This document shows positions 7,937 through 17,109 of a stretch of 64,000 nucleotides of DNA, one piece after another. The stretch is from PXAP01 sp964421595. GTDB lineage: Bacteria; Bacteroidota; Bacteroidia; Bacteroidales; PUMT01. The translations under genes were made by a program, and so were the position numbers. The notes under the pieces were generated by a model. That model was not told the DNA's origin, searched no databases, and worked only from the letters and a program-made list of their open reading frames with translations. The stretch covers positions 1 through 64,000 of the forward strand of contig CAYQXY010000021.1 of the NCBI GenBank assembly GCA_964421595.1. Reading direction: 5' to 3'. Each line of letters opens with the position of its first letter. Positions within the stretch are counted from its first letter, which is position 1.

Positions 7937-9712
7937 TCAATCTATATAATGCTGTAAATCTGACCCCTTCTCAACTCTTAGCCTCAGCTCTTTAAGCTGT
8001 TCCGGTGCAAGTCTTGATGGTGAATCGATCATAAGGTCCCTCCCTGAATTATTCTTGGGAAAGGCAATGACATCCCTGATGGAATCAGAACCGGCAAAGA
8101 CAGCAACCCAACGGTCGAAGCCAAAAGCCACCCCTGCATGCGGTGGCGCTCCGTATCGGAAGGCTTCCATAAGAAATCCAAACTGCTCATTTGCCTGTTC
8201 ATCTGTAAATCCGAGTTTCTTGAACATCTTTTTTTGCAGGGCGTTATCATGAATCCTGACCGACCCCCCTCCGATCTCTACTCCGTTAATTACCAGATCA
8301 TAAGCATTCGCAGAAACACTCAGCGGTTCAGTATCCAGCAATGGCAGATCATCAATTTTAGGAGAGGTGAAAGGGTGATGCTTGGCATATAACCTGTCAG
8401 TTTCCTCATCCCATTCAAACAATGGAAAATCAATTACCCACAGTGGGGCAAACTGATCGTCATTCATTAACTTGAGTTGCCTGCCCATTTCAAGCCTGAG
8501 TTCTGACAATGCTTCCTGAGTTGGAACCCTTTCTCCTGCCAGAATCAACATAAGATCGCCGGGCTGAGCATTAAAAAGCGTTACCCACTTATCAAAGTCA
8601 GAAATTCCGTAAAATTTCTCAGAAGGCGATTTAAAAGTTCCGTCTTCGTTATATTTAAGGTAAACCAATCCTTTTGCACCAATCTGTGGTCGTTTTACAA
8701 ATTCTGTTAACTGGTCAATCTGTTTGCGTGACCATGAAGAACAACCTGACGCACAAATGCCTCCAACATAGTTGGCATTATCGAAAACCTGGAAATTAAA
8801 TCCCTTCACATGGTCAGTAATATCACAAATCTCCATTCCAAATCGGATATCTGGTTTGTCGGTTCCATACCTGTTCATTGCTTCATTAAATGTGATCCTT
8901 GGAAAAGGTCCGTTGAAAGCAATCCCCTTAATTTCCATAAACAGATGCTTGGCCAGTCCCTCGAAGGTATTCAGGATGTCTTCCTGTTCAACAAAAGACA
9001 TCTCACAATCAATCTGCGTGAACTCCGGCTGACGGTCGGAACGCAAATCTTCATCGCGAAAACATTTCACTATCTGGAAATACTTGTCATACCCGGCAAT
9101 CATCAACAACTGCTTGAATATTTGAGGAGACTGGGGTAATGCATAAAATTCACCGGGGTTCATTCTGGAGGGAACAACAAAATCCCTGGCCCCTTCAGGA
9201 GTGGATTTGATCATTACCGGTGTTTCAATTTCAATAAAGTTCTGAACATCCAGGTACTTTCTTATTTCACTGGCCATCCGGTGCCTGAGTACCAGATTGT
9301 TCTTCATTAAGTTTCTCCGCAGGTCAAGGTACCGGTATTTCATCCTCTGTTCGTCACCGCCATCAGTTTCATCTTCGATGGTAAAGGGCGGGAGTACCGC
9401 TGCATTAAGCACCCTGAGCCGGTTAACTTCAATTTCAATATCTCCGGTCGCCATCCTGGGATTCTTGTTTGATCGTTCCCTTACCTTTCCTTCCACCTGA
9501 ATCACATATTCACGACCGGCTTTTCGGGCATCCCTGCATAGATCGGCGTTCGTTTCCATATCAAAGACCAGCTGGGTAATACCGTAACGGTCGCGTAAGT
9601 CAATAAAAGTCATCCCGCCATGATCGCGGGAACGTTGCACCCATCCGCTCAGTGTAACATCAGATCCGTTATTCTGCAAGTTCAGTTCCCCGCAAGTATG
9701 TGTCCTGTACAT
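7937..9712 (-). CDS. aspS: Aspartyl-tRNA synthetase
   Basis: This class II synthetase charges tRNA-Asp. The 591-residue length is that of the bacterial type. An N-terminal OB-fold anticodon-binding domain covers about residues 1-105 (GWVQRSRDHGGMTFIDLRD). The catalytic core has motif 2 FRDEDLRSDRQPEFTQID, and a GAD insertion is present in the middle. Motif 3 reads GVAFGFDRWVAVFAG, keeping the essential Arg but with Trp after it where Leu is common. The bacterial GAD domain points to the long bacterial form; sequence alone does not settle whether it also charges tRNA-Asn. It is transcribed toward the beta-barrel gene and divergent from tadA. Confidence 0.97.
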   Translation of the reverse strand: MYRTHTCGELNLQNNGSDVTLSGWVQRSRDHGGMTFIDLRDRYGITQLVFDMETNADLCRDARKAGREYVIQVEGKVRERSNKNPRMATGDIEIEVNRLRVLNAAVLPPFTIEDETDGGDEQRMKYRYLDLRRNLMKNNLVLRHRMASEIRKYLDVQNFIEIETPVMIKSTPEGARDFVVPSRMNPGEFYALPQSPQIFKQLLMIAGYDKYFQIVKCFRDEDLRSDRQPEFTQIDCEMSFVEQEDILNTFEGLAKHLFMEIKGIAFNGPFPRITFNEAMNRYGTDKPDIRFGMEICDITDHVKGFNFQVFDNANYVGGICASGCSSWSRKQIDQLTEFVKRPQIGAKGLVYLKYNEDGTFKSPSEKFYGISDFDKWVTLFNAQPGDLMLILAGERVPTQEALSELRLEMGRQLKLMNDDQFAPLWVIDFPLFEWDEETDRLYAKHHPFTSPKIDDLPLLDTEPLSVSANAYDLVINGVEIGGGSVRIHDNALQKKMFKKLGFTDEQANEQFGFLMEAFRYGAPPHAGVAFGFDRWVAVFAGSDSIRDVIAFPKNNSGRDLMIDSPSRLAPEQLKELRLRVEKGSDLQHYID

Positions 9713-9721
9713 TTTATAATA

Positions 9722-9754
9722 TTTGGTTTGTTTGCTAAATTAAGAATATTTTTG
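9722..9754 (+). promoter_or_regulatory. Candidate promoter of tadA
   Basis: TTTG (9722-9725) and TATTTTTG (9747-9754) match the Bacteroidota -33 TTTG and -7 TAnnTTTG elements with 21 bases between them, about 50 bases before the tadA start. One of the two best consensus matches in the window. Confidence 0.5.
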
Positions 9755-9802
9755 CACTTACTTTTTAAATAACAAAAAAAGCAATAAAGTGAGACTTCAC
9801 CA

Positions 9803-10261
9803 ATGATAAATAATATGGATATACCTCTTTTCTCTGACGCCTGGTATATGAAAGAAGCCCTTAAGGAAGCCGAAAAGGCATTTGAAAAAGATGAAGTTCC
9901 CGTTGGTGCTGTCATCGTATGCAATAATACTATTATTGCGAGGGCTCACAATCTTACCGAGGTGCTGAATGATGTCACTGCCCATGCTGAGATGCAGGCA
10001 TTTACGTCTGCATCAGGAAATCTGGGAGGGAAATACCTGCAGGACTGCAGTTTGTACGTCACCCTCGAACCTTGCATAATGTGCGCGGGTGCAGCCTTCT
10101 GGACAAGGATTGGGAAGATAGTCTGGGGTGCATCTGATGAAAAAAGAGGTTTTACACTAAACGGCGATAAACTCCTCCATCCAAAAACAGAAATTCTGCA
10201 TGGGGTACTGGAAAATGAATGCTCTGAACTTCTGAGAACATTTTTCCGGAGAAAAAGATAG
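9803..10261 (+). CDS. tadA: tRNA-adenosine deaminase TadA-like protein
   Basis: The 152-residue protein is a zinc-dependent cytidine/adenosine deaminase. The catalytic HAE motif sits in TAHAEMQAF (near residue 56) and the second zinc motif is EPCIMCAGA (PCxxC, near residue 86). TadA converts A34 of tRNA-Arg(ACG) to inosine and is usually essential. The motif spacing and length fit TadA, although guanine deaminases of the same fold are close relatives, so the symbol is likely rather than certain. Met1 and Met5 are both possible starts. It is transcribed alone, divergent from aspS. Confidence 0.85.
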   Translation: MINNMDIPLFSDAWYMKEALKEAEKAFEKDEVPVGAVIVCNNTIIARAHNLTEVLNDVTAHAEMQAFTSASGNLGGKYLQDCSLYVTLEPCIMCAGAAFWTRIGKIVWGASDEKRGFTLNGDKLLHPKTEILHGVLENECSELLRTFFRRKR

Positions 10262-10584
10262 GGCATTTAAATGCCGCCAAATCACCAATTTTTATATATT
10301 TACCACGCTGAACCTTTTTGTGTGACATTTTCACTAATAGATGCATATACGGTATTAATTTAAAGGCGAAAAATTAAGAAATGAATAAATCAAAGGTGAG
10401 TAATCACTGTGAGACACTGTACATGTAATGCAACTCTCTTTAATTAAAATAACAACAACTTTTTCTATACAATTTCCAGTCAGATAACGTCAGACACCAA
10501 ATTCTGGTGACATTCCGCTAATCATGACAATTATATAAAATCCAGTAATAAGTTAACCGAATAAAAATCCTCAAATCTACCCTA
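10262..10584. other. Non-coding tadA-S9 peptidase gap
   Basis: Directly after the tadA stop is the 14-base palindrome GGCATTTAAATGCC (10262-10275), which could form a short hairpin with a 4-base loop. The rest is AT-rich, without a convincing gene or a clean promoter match. Confidence 0.35.
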
Positions 10585-13473
10585 ATGCAATCGACTAAAT
10601 CAATCTTTTTAAGAATCGCCCCTGTTTTGTTAATGCTGCTTTTTGGAAATTTCACATTTCGGCCGGATACTGCCAAAAAGCCAATAACATGGCAGGATGT
10701 TGCAGAATGGAAATATATCCCCGGTGGTTCTGTAACCGTTTCAAATGACGGAAACTGGATTGCATACTGGTATAGCCCCAACAAAGGAAATTCTGAACTG
10801 ATCGTTCAGAGTACTGTTGATGATACCCGGAAAACCTATGATATAGGGGAGGCTGGCGGATTTGGTTACTCCGGGGCCATAGAGTTTTCTCATGATTCAA
10901 GATTCATGGCATATATAAAGTACCCCCGTGAAGAAGATAAAAATGAAAAAGATAATAACTCTTTGAATAGTTTATGTCTGGTAGATCTTAAGAGTGATAA
11001 AAAGACCTGTTTTGAAAAAGTGAGGTCATTTGCATTTTCAGGTGAAAACCCGGGATGGCTTGCAGTTCATCTGGGTACACCAGAGCCGGCAAAAGACAAG
11101 GAGGCGGGCAAGGGCACAGATCTTCTGCTTATTGAATTGCTTTCGGGCAACAACCTGAATCTGGGGAATGTTTCTTCCTATTCTTTCAATAAACAGGGTA
11201 ATTGGTTTGCATGGCTGACAGACGCCTATGGCAAGGCAGGCAACGGGATACAGTTGCGAAACCTGGCTGCAGGACTGGTTATTTCACCTGAGAACGACAC
11301 TGCATCATACAGTTCACTTAACTGGACAAAAGAAGGAGACGGACTGACAATGCTCAAATCAACCGAAACTGATGAATTCGAAAATGAAATTATATCGGTA
11401 ATTGCATTCAGGGGTTTTGGTAAAACAGCACCGGAAAAGATCACATACGATCCTCAATCTGATAATTCATTTCCGGAAAACATGAGTATTAGTCCCCACT
11501 ACCAACCCCGCTGGTCAGATGACCTGAATACCCTGTTCTTTGGCATTCGCCTAAACCCGAAAAAAGAAAAAAAGAATGGATCATTAAGTTCTGCGAAAGA
11601 AGAAAATGATACAATCCCTGCACAGGATGAGGCAATCACAAATAATACCGCAGACAAAGAAAATGATGATGAAAAACCAGATGTAATAATCTGGCACTGG
11701 CAGGATAGTCGTTTACAATCTGTACAGAAAAACAGGGAAAACAGTGATAAAAATTTCAGCTATCTTTCTCTTTTTCAAGTCAGGGAAAATAAATTTATAC
11801 AAATTGCCGACAATGACTTAAGGACCATTAATATTGCGCCAAAACAAAAATATGGAATTGGGCTTGTAAATAATGAGTATGAACTCTGGGGGAGCCTTAG
11901 CGGAGAAAATTTTGCCGATGTTTATATAATTGACTTTAAAACGGGAGAACGCAAAAAGGTTCTTGAAAAGCACAGGATAATGGGCGGATTAAATCCTTCC
12001 CCGGACGGGAATAGTTTTGTCTTTTACTCTGAGGGCCAATATTTTGCCTGTGATTTCTCAAGCAACATTATCACTCCGCTAACAGAAAACATACCTTCAT
12101 CATTCGTCGATATTGAACGTGACCAGAACATTCCTTTCCCTCCGACACCTTTTATTGGCTGGACAAGTGACAGTAAAGATGTACTCATAAGAGACAACTG
12201 GAATATATGGAAAATATCCGGTGATGGTAAAAAGTATGAAAATCTCACTGTTGATGGGGTGAGAAACGGAATAAGATATCAGAATCGTTTCCGGCTGGAA
12301 GCTGATGAAGAAGGAATAGACCTGAGAAAGCCGGTATTCGTCAGAGTATTCGACGAAAGCAATAAGGAAAGTGGTTTTGCAAGAATTGACAGGAATAAAA
12401 AAGGAGCAACTCATTTGTTCAAAGAAGCTGCTGTTTATAATAACCTTACCAAAGCAAGGAACAGCGATATATATTTCTTTACAAAAGAGACAGTTGCCAG
12501 TCCGCCCGATTATTATTATTCAGATAACAAAGACCTTACAAGCAGCAAAAAGATCACTGATATTTTTCCCGGGCAGGAAAACTACCTTACTTCGCCCGGA
12601 TCACAGCTTATTACTTATGTAAGTGATATGGGAGATACACTGCAGGCTGCCCTGTTCCTTCCTGCCGGTTATGAGGAAGGTAAGAAGTATCCTGCGGTAG
12701 TTTACATATACGAAAGACTTACACAGGGTCTTAATTCATATGCCCGGCCATCATTCCCAGGGGGTGGATTCAACAGGGCGATGTATACAAGCAACGGTTA
12801 TGCGGTGATAATGCCCGATATTACATATAAACTCAATGATCCGGGTATGTCGGCAGTCTGGTGTGTACTGCCTGCGGTTGATGAAGCCATCCAAACCGGA
12901 ATTGTTGATCCTGAAAATATAGCTATTCACGGTCATTCCTGGGGTGGCTATCAGACTTCTTTTTTGATAACGCAGACGGACAGGTTCAAGGCTGCAGTTG
13001 CCGGAGCTCCTCTTACCAATATGATCAGTATGTATAGTCTGATTTACTGGAATTCCGGCAGTACAAACCAGCCGATTTTTGAAAGCAGCCAGGGAAGGCT
13101 CACACCCGGATACTGGGATAATAAGGATGCATTTGAGAGAAATTCACCGGTATATTTCGCCAAAAATGTAACCACTCCCCTGCTTCTTATGCATAACGAC
13201 AAGGATGGTGCCGTTGATTTTACGCAGGGGATCGAATATTATAACACACTGAGGCGTCTGAACAAACCGGTTATTATGCTCCAGTATGAAGGTGAAAACC
13301 ATGGCCTGAGGAAAACATCCAATCAGATTGACTATGCACTGCGTATGATGGAATACCTTGACCACTATCTTAAAGGAGAGGAAGCTCCGGAGTGGCTCGA
13401 AAAGGGCATACCTCTGCTGGAAATGGAAAAGCATCTGGAAGGGAGGCCATCTGTACTCCCCGGCAAGAAATAG
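10585..13473 (+). CDS. S9 family peptidase (prolyl oligopeptidase fold), large form
   Basis: The 962-residue protein starts with a hydrophobic export signal (about residues 8-24). An N-terminal beta-propeller region with WD40/PD40-like repeats follows, and the C-terminal alpha/beta hydrolase domain holds the full triad: Ser785 in GHSWGGY, Asp874 in HNDKDGAV and His906 in GENHGL. Members cleave short peptides after proline or related residues, usually in the periplasm. An acidic, Lys/Glu/Asn-rich low-complexity insert interrupts the propeller around residues 327-367. It is transcribed alone, with a strong terminator after it. A second, shorter S9 enzyme lies at 36.9-39.0 kb; the two differ enough to be separate subfamilies. 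Confidence 0.92.
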   Translation: MQSTKSIFLRIAPVLLMLLFGNFTFRPDTAKKPITWQDVAEWKYIPGGSVTVSNDGNWIAYWYSPNKGNSELIVQSTVDDTRKTYDIGEAGGFGYSGAIEFSHDSRFMAYIKYPREEDKNEKDNNSLNSLCLVDLKSDKKTCFEKVRSFAFSGENPGWLAVHLGTPEPAKDKEAGKGTDLLLIELLSGNNLNLGNVSSYSFNKQGNWFAWLTDAYGKAGNGIQLRNLAAGLVISPENDTASYSSLNWTKEGDGLTMLKSTETDEFENEIISVIAFRGFGKTAPEKITYDPQSDNSFPENMSISPHYQPRWSDDLNTLFFGIRLNPKKEKKNGSLSSAKEENDTIPAQDEAITNNTADKENDDEKPDVIIWHWQDSRLQSVQKNRENSDKNFSYLSLFQVRENKFIQIADNDLRTINIAPKQKYGIGLVNNEYELWGSLSGENFADVYIIDFKTGERKKVLEKHRIMGGLNPSPDGNSFVFYSEGQYFACDFSSNIITPLTENIPSSFVDIERDQNIPFPPTPFIGWTSDSKDVLIRDNWNIWKISGDGKKYENLTVDGVRNGIRYQNRFRLEADEEGIDLRKPVFVRVFDESNKESGFARIDRNKKGATHLFKEAAVYNNLTKARNSDIYFFTKETVASPPDYYYSDNKDLTSSKKITDIFPGQENYLTSPGSQLITYVSDMGDTLQAALFLPAGYEEGKKYPAVVYIYERLTQGLNSYARPSFPGGGFNRAMYTSNGYAVIMPDITYKLNDPGMSAVWCVLPAVDEAIQTGIVDPENIAIHGHSWGGYQTSFLITQTDRFKAAVAGAPLTNMISMYSLIYWNSGSTNQPIFESSQGRLTPGYWDNKDAFERNSPVYFAKNVTTPLLLMHNDKDGAVDFTQGIEYYNTLRRLNKPVIMLQYEGENHGLRKTSNQIDYALRMMEYLDHYLKGEEAPEWLEKGIPLLEMEKHLEGRPSVLPGKK

Positions 13474-13488
13474 TTATGGGGATACATG

Positions 13489-13523
13489 AACTATCCGGCT
13501 TAAGAATCAGGCCGGATAGTTTT
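13489..13523 (+). terminator. Terminator between convergent S9 peptidase and malic enzyme genes
   Basis: AACTATCCGGC (13489-13499) pairs perfectly with GCCGGATAGTT (13511-13521) across an 11-base loop, and T residues follow on the plus strand. It lies 16 bases after the S9 stop and 7 bases before the end of the convergent malic enzyme gene, so it may serve both directions. Confidence 0.8.
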
Positions 13524-13529
13524 GAACGG

Positions 13530-15818
13530 TTACAAGTCAGTAAATTCTCCGCTTTCAATTAGTTGAGCGTCCACAACTGCGATGGAGGCCATATTCACGA
13601 TTTCCCTGACCGAGCTTTCGATCTGGAGAATGTGAATTGATTTTTTAAGGCCAAGAACGATAGGCCCGACTGCTTCAGCTCCTCCAATTTCCTGCATCAT
13701 CTTGTAGGCTATGTTGCCTGAACTCAGGTTTGGAAAAATAATTGCATTTACATCAAGACCATCGAGTTTCGAGAAGGGAAACCTTATGTGGCGGAGGTTT
13801 TTATTAAATGCGAAGTTAGCCTGCATTTCCCCGTCAACAACGATGTCAGGATAATCGCGGTGAAGTATGGCAACAGCTTCCCGAACTCTTGCAGGACTAC
13901 CTTCCTTTTGTGAACCAAAATTGGAAAAGGAGACAAGAGCAATCCTGGGTTCGATATTGAATTTCTTTATCGCACGGGCAACCAGGAGGGTTGTATCAAC
14001 CAGAGTCCTTGCAGAAGGTTGAATATTAACCGTTGTATCGGCAAAAAAGAAGGGGCCTTTTTTAGTTCTCATAAGATACATCCCTGCTATGTGCTTCATT
14101 GAGTTATTTGTTCCAACGATTTGCAAAGCAGGACGGATTGTTTCAGAATATCTTGATGAAAAACCAGATAGAAATGCATCTGCTTCCCCTGTTTCAACCA
14201 TCATTACACCAAAATAATCGCGATTATACATCTTCTGCAAGGCCTCATCGTATAGCAGGCCTTTTCTCTGCCTTTGCAAATGGAACTGGCGTGCATATCG
14301 CTCCCGGCGGTTCTCTTCCTCATCGCCTATAGGATTAATTATTGCCACGTCTTTCAGTCTAAAACAATTATCCTCAATCATTCCACTTATAACCTCCTTA
14401 TTGCCAAGTAAAATTGGCTGTGCTATTCCTTCACTTAATACTTCCTGTGCTGCTTTCAGCACTTTCAGATTATTGGCTTCGGCAAAAACAAGTCGTTTAG
14501 GGTTTTGTTTTGCCTTCTCCATAATCCCGCTTATAAGCTGGTTGTCTATTCCAAGGCGTTTATTTAGTTCCAGCTTATATGCATCCCAGTCACTTTTCCT
14601 GATAGCTGCAACACCCGAATCGACCGCAGCTTTTGCAACAGCCGAGGAAACTGTGGATATGAGCCTGGGATCAAGAGGTTTTGGTATAAGGTAATGCCTG
14701 CCGAAGGTAAGGTTTTCCAATCCATATGCACGGTTGACATCATCAGGCACCATCTCTTTTGCAAGAGAAGCCAGCGCGTGGCACGCAGCAATTTTCATCT
14801 CTTCATTAATTTTGGAAGCACGAACATCCAGTGCGCCTCTGAAAATAAAGGGAAATCCAAGCACATTGTTGACCTGGTTGGGATAATCTGAACGTCCCGT
14901 GGCCATAATGACATCCTCCCGGGCACCCACTGCATCCTCGTATGATATCTCCGGTGTGGGATTGGCCATCGCAAAAACGATCGGATTATCTGCCATAGAC
15001 CTGATCATTTCTCTTGTAACCACATTACCAACTGAAAGTCCGAGAAACAGATCGGCCCCTTCAAGTGCCTGGGCTAACGTACGCGCTTTTGTGGCTCTTA
15101 CGAATTTTTGCTTTAACTCGTTTATATCTTTTCGTTCCTCATGAAGAACCCCTTTGCTATCTAACATTGTAAGATTTTCCGGACTTACACCCAGAGAAAT
15201 GTAAAATCTCGAACATGATATTGCAGAAGCACCTGCACCATTTACCACCACCTTCAACTCACTTATTTCTTTCCCGTTAATTTCCAGGGCATTCAGCATT
15301 GCCGCACCAGAGATAATAGCCGTCCCGTGCTGATCGTCATGAAACACCGGAATATTTAATTCTTTTCTGAGCCTTTCCTCAATTTCAAAGCATTCGGGAG
15401 CCTTGATATCCTCAAGGTTTATACCCCCAAATGTCGGAGATATTGCTTTAACTATTTCAATCAGCTTATCTGTATCATTGCAATCGACCTCGATATCGAA
15501 CACATCAACATCGGCAAAAACTTTAAACAATAATCCTTTGCCTTCCATTACAGGTTTTCCTGCCAATGGCCCGATATTACCCAGACCAAGAACTGCCGTG
15601 CCGTTTGATATAACGGCAACCAGGTTTCCCTTAGCCGTGTACTTATATGCATCATCTGGATTTTTTTCTATCTCAATACATGGATCGGCCACCCCTGGAG
15701 TGTATGCCATGGAAAGGTCACGTTGAGTGTTGTATGGCTTGGTCGGGATAACTTCAATTTTCCCGGGCCGGCCTTTACAATGGTAGTTTAATGCTTCTTG
15801 CCTGCTGATTTTTGCCAT
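13530..15818 (-). CDS. maeB: NADP-dependent malic enzyme with phosphotransacetylase-like domain (MaeB type)
   Basis: The enzyme decarboxylates malate oxidatively to pyruvate, supplying NADPH. In the 762-residue protein the malic enzyme part covers about residues 1-420: YTPGVADPC, GTAVLGLGNIGPLAGKPVMEG, the metal site FHDDQHGTAII and the nucleotide-binding VNGAGASAISC. Residues about 430-762 are a phosphotransacetylase-like domain that in MaeB proteins is regulatory, binding acetyl-CoA. The length equals the E. coli MaeB hybrid form (about 759). The gene is transcribed alone; pdxA upstream is 165 bases away on the same strand and may or may not be co-transcribed. Confidence 0.95.
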   Translation of the reverse strand: MAKISRQEALNYHCKGRPGKIEVIPTKPYNTQRDLSMAYTPGVADPCIEIEKNPDDAYKYTAKGNLVAVISNGTAVLGLGNIGPLAGKPVMEGKGLLFKVFADVDVFDIEVDCNDTDKLIEIVKAISPTFGGINLEDIKAPECFEIEERLRKELNIPVFHDDQHGTAIISGAAMLNALEINGKEISELKVVVNGAGASAISCSRFYISLGVSPENLTMLDSKGVLHEERKDINELKQKFVRATKARTLAQALEGADLFLGLSVGNVVTREMIRSMADNPIVFAMANPTPEISYEDAVGAREDVIMATGRSDYPNQVNNVLGFPFIFRGALDVRASKINEEMKIAACHALASLAKEMVPDDVNRAYGLENLTFGRHYLIPKPLDPRLISTVSSAVAKAAVDSGVAAIRKSDWDAYKLELNKRLGIDNQLISGIMEKAKQNPKRLVFAEANNLKVLKAAQEVLSEGIAQPILLGNKEVISGMIEDNCFRLKDVAIINPIGDEEENRRERYARQFHLQRQRKGLLYDEALQKMYNRDYFGVMMVETGEADAFLSGFSSRYSETIRPALQIVGTNNSMKHIAGMYLMRTKKGPFFFADTTVNIQPSARTLVDTTLLVARAIKKFNIEPRIALVSFSNFGSQKEGSPARVREAVAILHRDYPDIVVDGEMQANFAFNKNLRHIRFPFSKLDGLDVNAIIFPNLSSGNIAYKMMQEIGGAEAVGPIVLGLKKSIHILQIESSVREIVNMASIAVVDAQLIESGEFTDL

Positions 15819-15983
15819 GGAGTTTTAGAGTTAGATAATTATTACATGTACTAAATCTACCGGAAGGTATTTAATATTTTTATGAAAGCCCTTAAAGAGT
15901 CAATTGCATATTATATATTAATCTCCTTATTGAATGGCCCAAAACTGAATTTACCTTAAAAATCAAGCCGAAATTCCCGAATA

Positions 15984-17033
15984 TTACCCTGCATTGCCTT
16001 CTGGCCCGACTGCACCGGAAATCAGTTCATCATATTCCTTTCTTTTATTGAAAATATCGCATGCCATGTAAATGGCATGACGGAAGGGATCAGGTGATGC
16101 CACATTCTGTCCGACAATTTCAAATGCAGTACCATGTGCGGGAGAGGTCCGTATTATTGGCAATCCAGCAGTATAATTAACTCCCGATTCAAACGCAAGA
16201 GCTTTAAAAGGAGTTAATCCCTGATCATGGTACATAGCAAGTATGGCATCGAACCTGGTATAATTATCTGAGCTGAAAAACCCGTCTGATGGATAAGGGC
16301 CAAGAGCCATTATCTTTTCATCCCTTGCCTTTTCCAAAGCAGGCGTAATTATCTCTATCTCTTCATTGCCAATTAATCCATCCTCTCCGGCATGTGGATT
16401 CAGGCCTAACACTGCTATCCTGGGTTTCCTTATGCCAAAATCGCGAACCAGTGATTTGTTCAGGAGCCTTAGTTTATTTAATATCATATCCACTGATAAC
16501 AAGCCGGGGACAGATGAGAGCGATACATGGCCGGTTGCCACAGCAACCCTCATCATATCGCTAACCATAAGCATCAGTACATCAGGTGAGTTGAAACTAT
16601 GGGCAAGGTATTCAGTATGACCACGGAAAGGAAACAAGTCCGATTGGATATTATGCTTATTTATCGGACCCGTAACAAGTACATCTATTATTCCCTGTTT
16701 AAGATCGGCAACTGCGCACTCAAGTGTTTTAAATGAAGCTTCTCCTGCCATGGGAGTCGACCGGCCAAGTTCAACCCTGATATTTTCATCCAGACAATCG
16801 ACAATGTTTACTCTTTTGGGATTAGCTTCGAGGGCAGATTTTACGTTGTTAAAACTGAAATTATTTATATTCAAAGCCTTACGGTGATATGCACCCACCT
16901 TTGGCGAACCATAGACTATTGGTATGCAAATATCGAGCAACTTATTGTCCATCAAAGTCTTGATGATCACCTCGTAACCTATGCCGTTAATATCACCCTG
17001 TGATATTCCTACCCGTATTCTGGAACTATCCAT
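15984..17033 (-). CDS. pdxA: 4-hydroxythreonine-4-phosphate dehydrogenase
   Basis: PdxA oxidises 4-phosphohydroxy-L-threonine in DXP-dependent pyridoxal phosphate synthesis. The 349-residue protein shows the N-terminal GISQGDINGIGYEVI, the substrate/metal histidine in FRGHTEYLAH (near residue 138), MYHDQGLTPFKAL and the C-terminal TSPAHGTAFEIVG. Several PLP enzymes that would use the product lie in the window (SufS, the MetB-like enzyme). The gene is 76 bases downstream of pepA on the same strand, so read-through is possible. Confidence 0.95.
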   Translation of the reverse strand: MDSSRIRVGISQGDINGIGYEVIIKTLMDNKLLDICIPIVYGSPKVGAYHRKALNINNFSFNNVKSALEANPKRVNIVDCLDENIRVELGRSTPMAGEASFKTLECAVADLKQGIIDVLVTGPINKHNIQSDLFPFRGHTEYLAHSFNSPDVLMLMVSDMMRVAVATGHVSLSSVPGLLSVDMILNKLRLLNKSLVRDFGIRKPRIAVLGLNPHAGEDGLIGNEEIEIITPALEKARDEKIMALGPYPSDGFFSSDNYTRFDAILAMYHDQGLTPFKALAFESGVNYTAGLPIIRTSPAHGTAFEIVGQNVASPDPFRHAIYMACDIFNKRKEYDELISGAVGPEGNAG

Positions 17034-17109
17034 ATTTTATTTTTAATACAAATTAACCGAATGCAAAATATAAATGTACAAAATCGGCCGATATTATTCA
17101 TTGTAATGT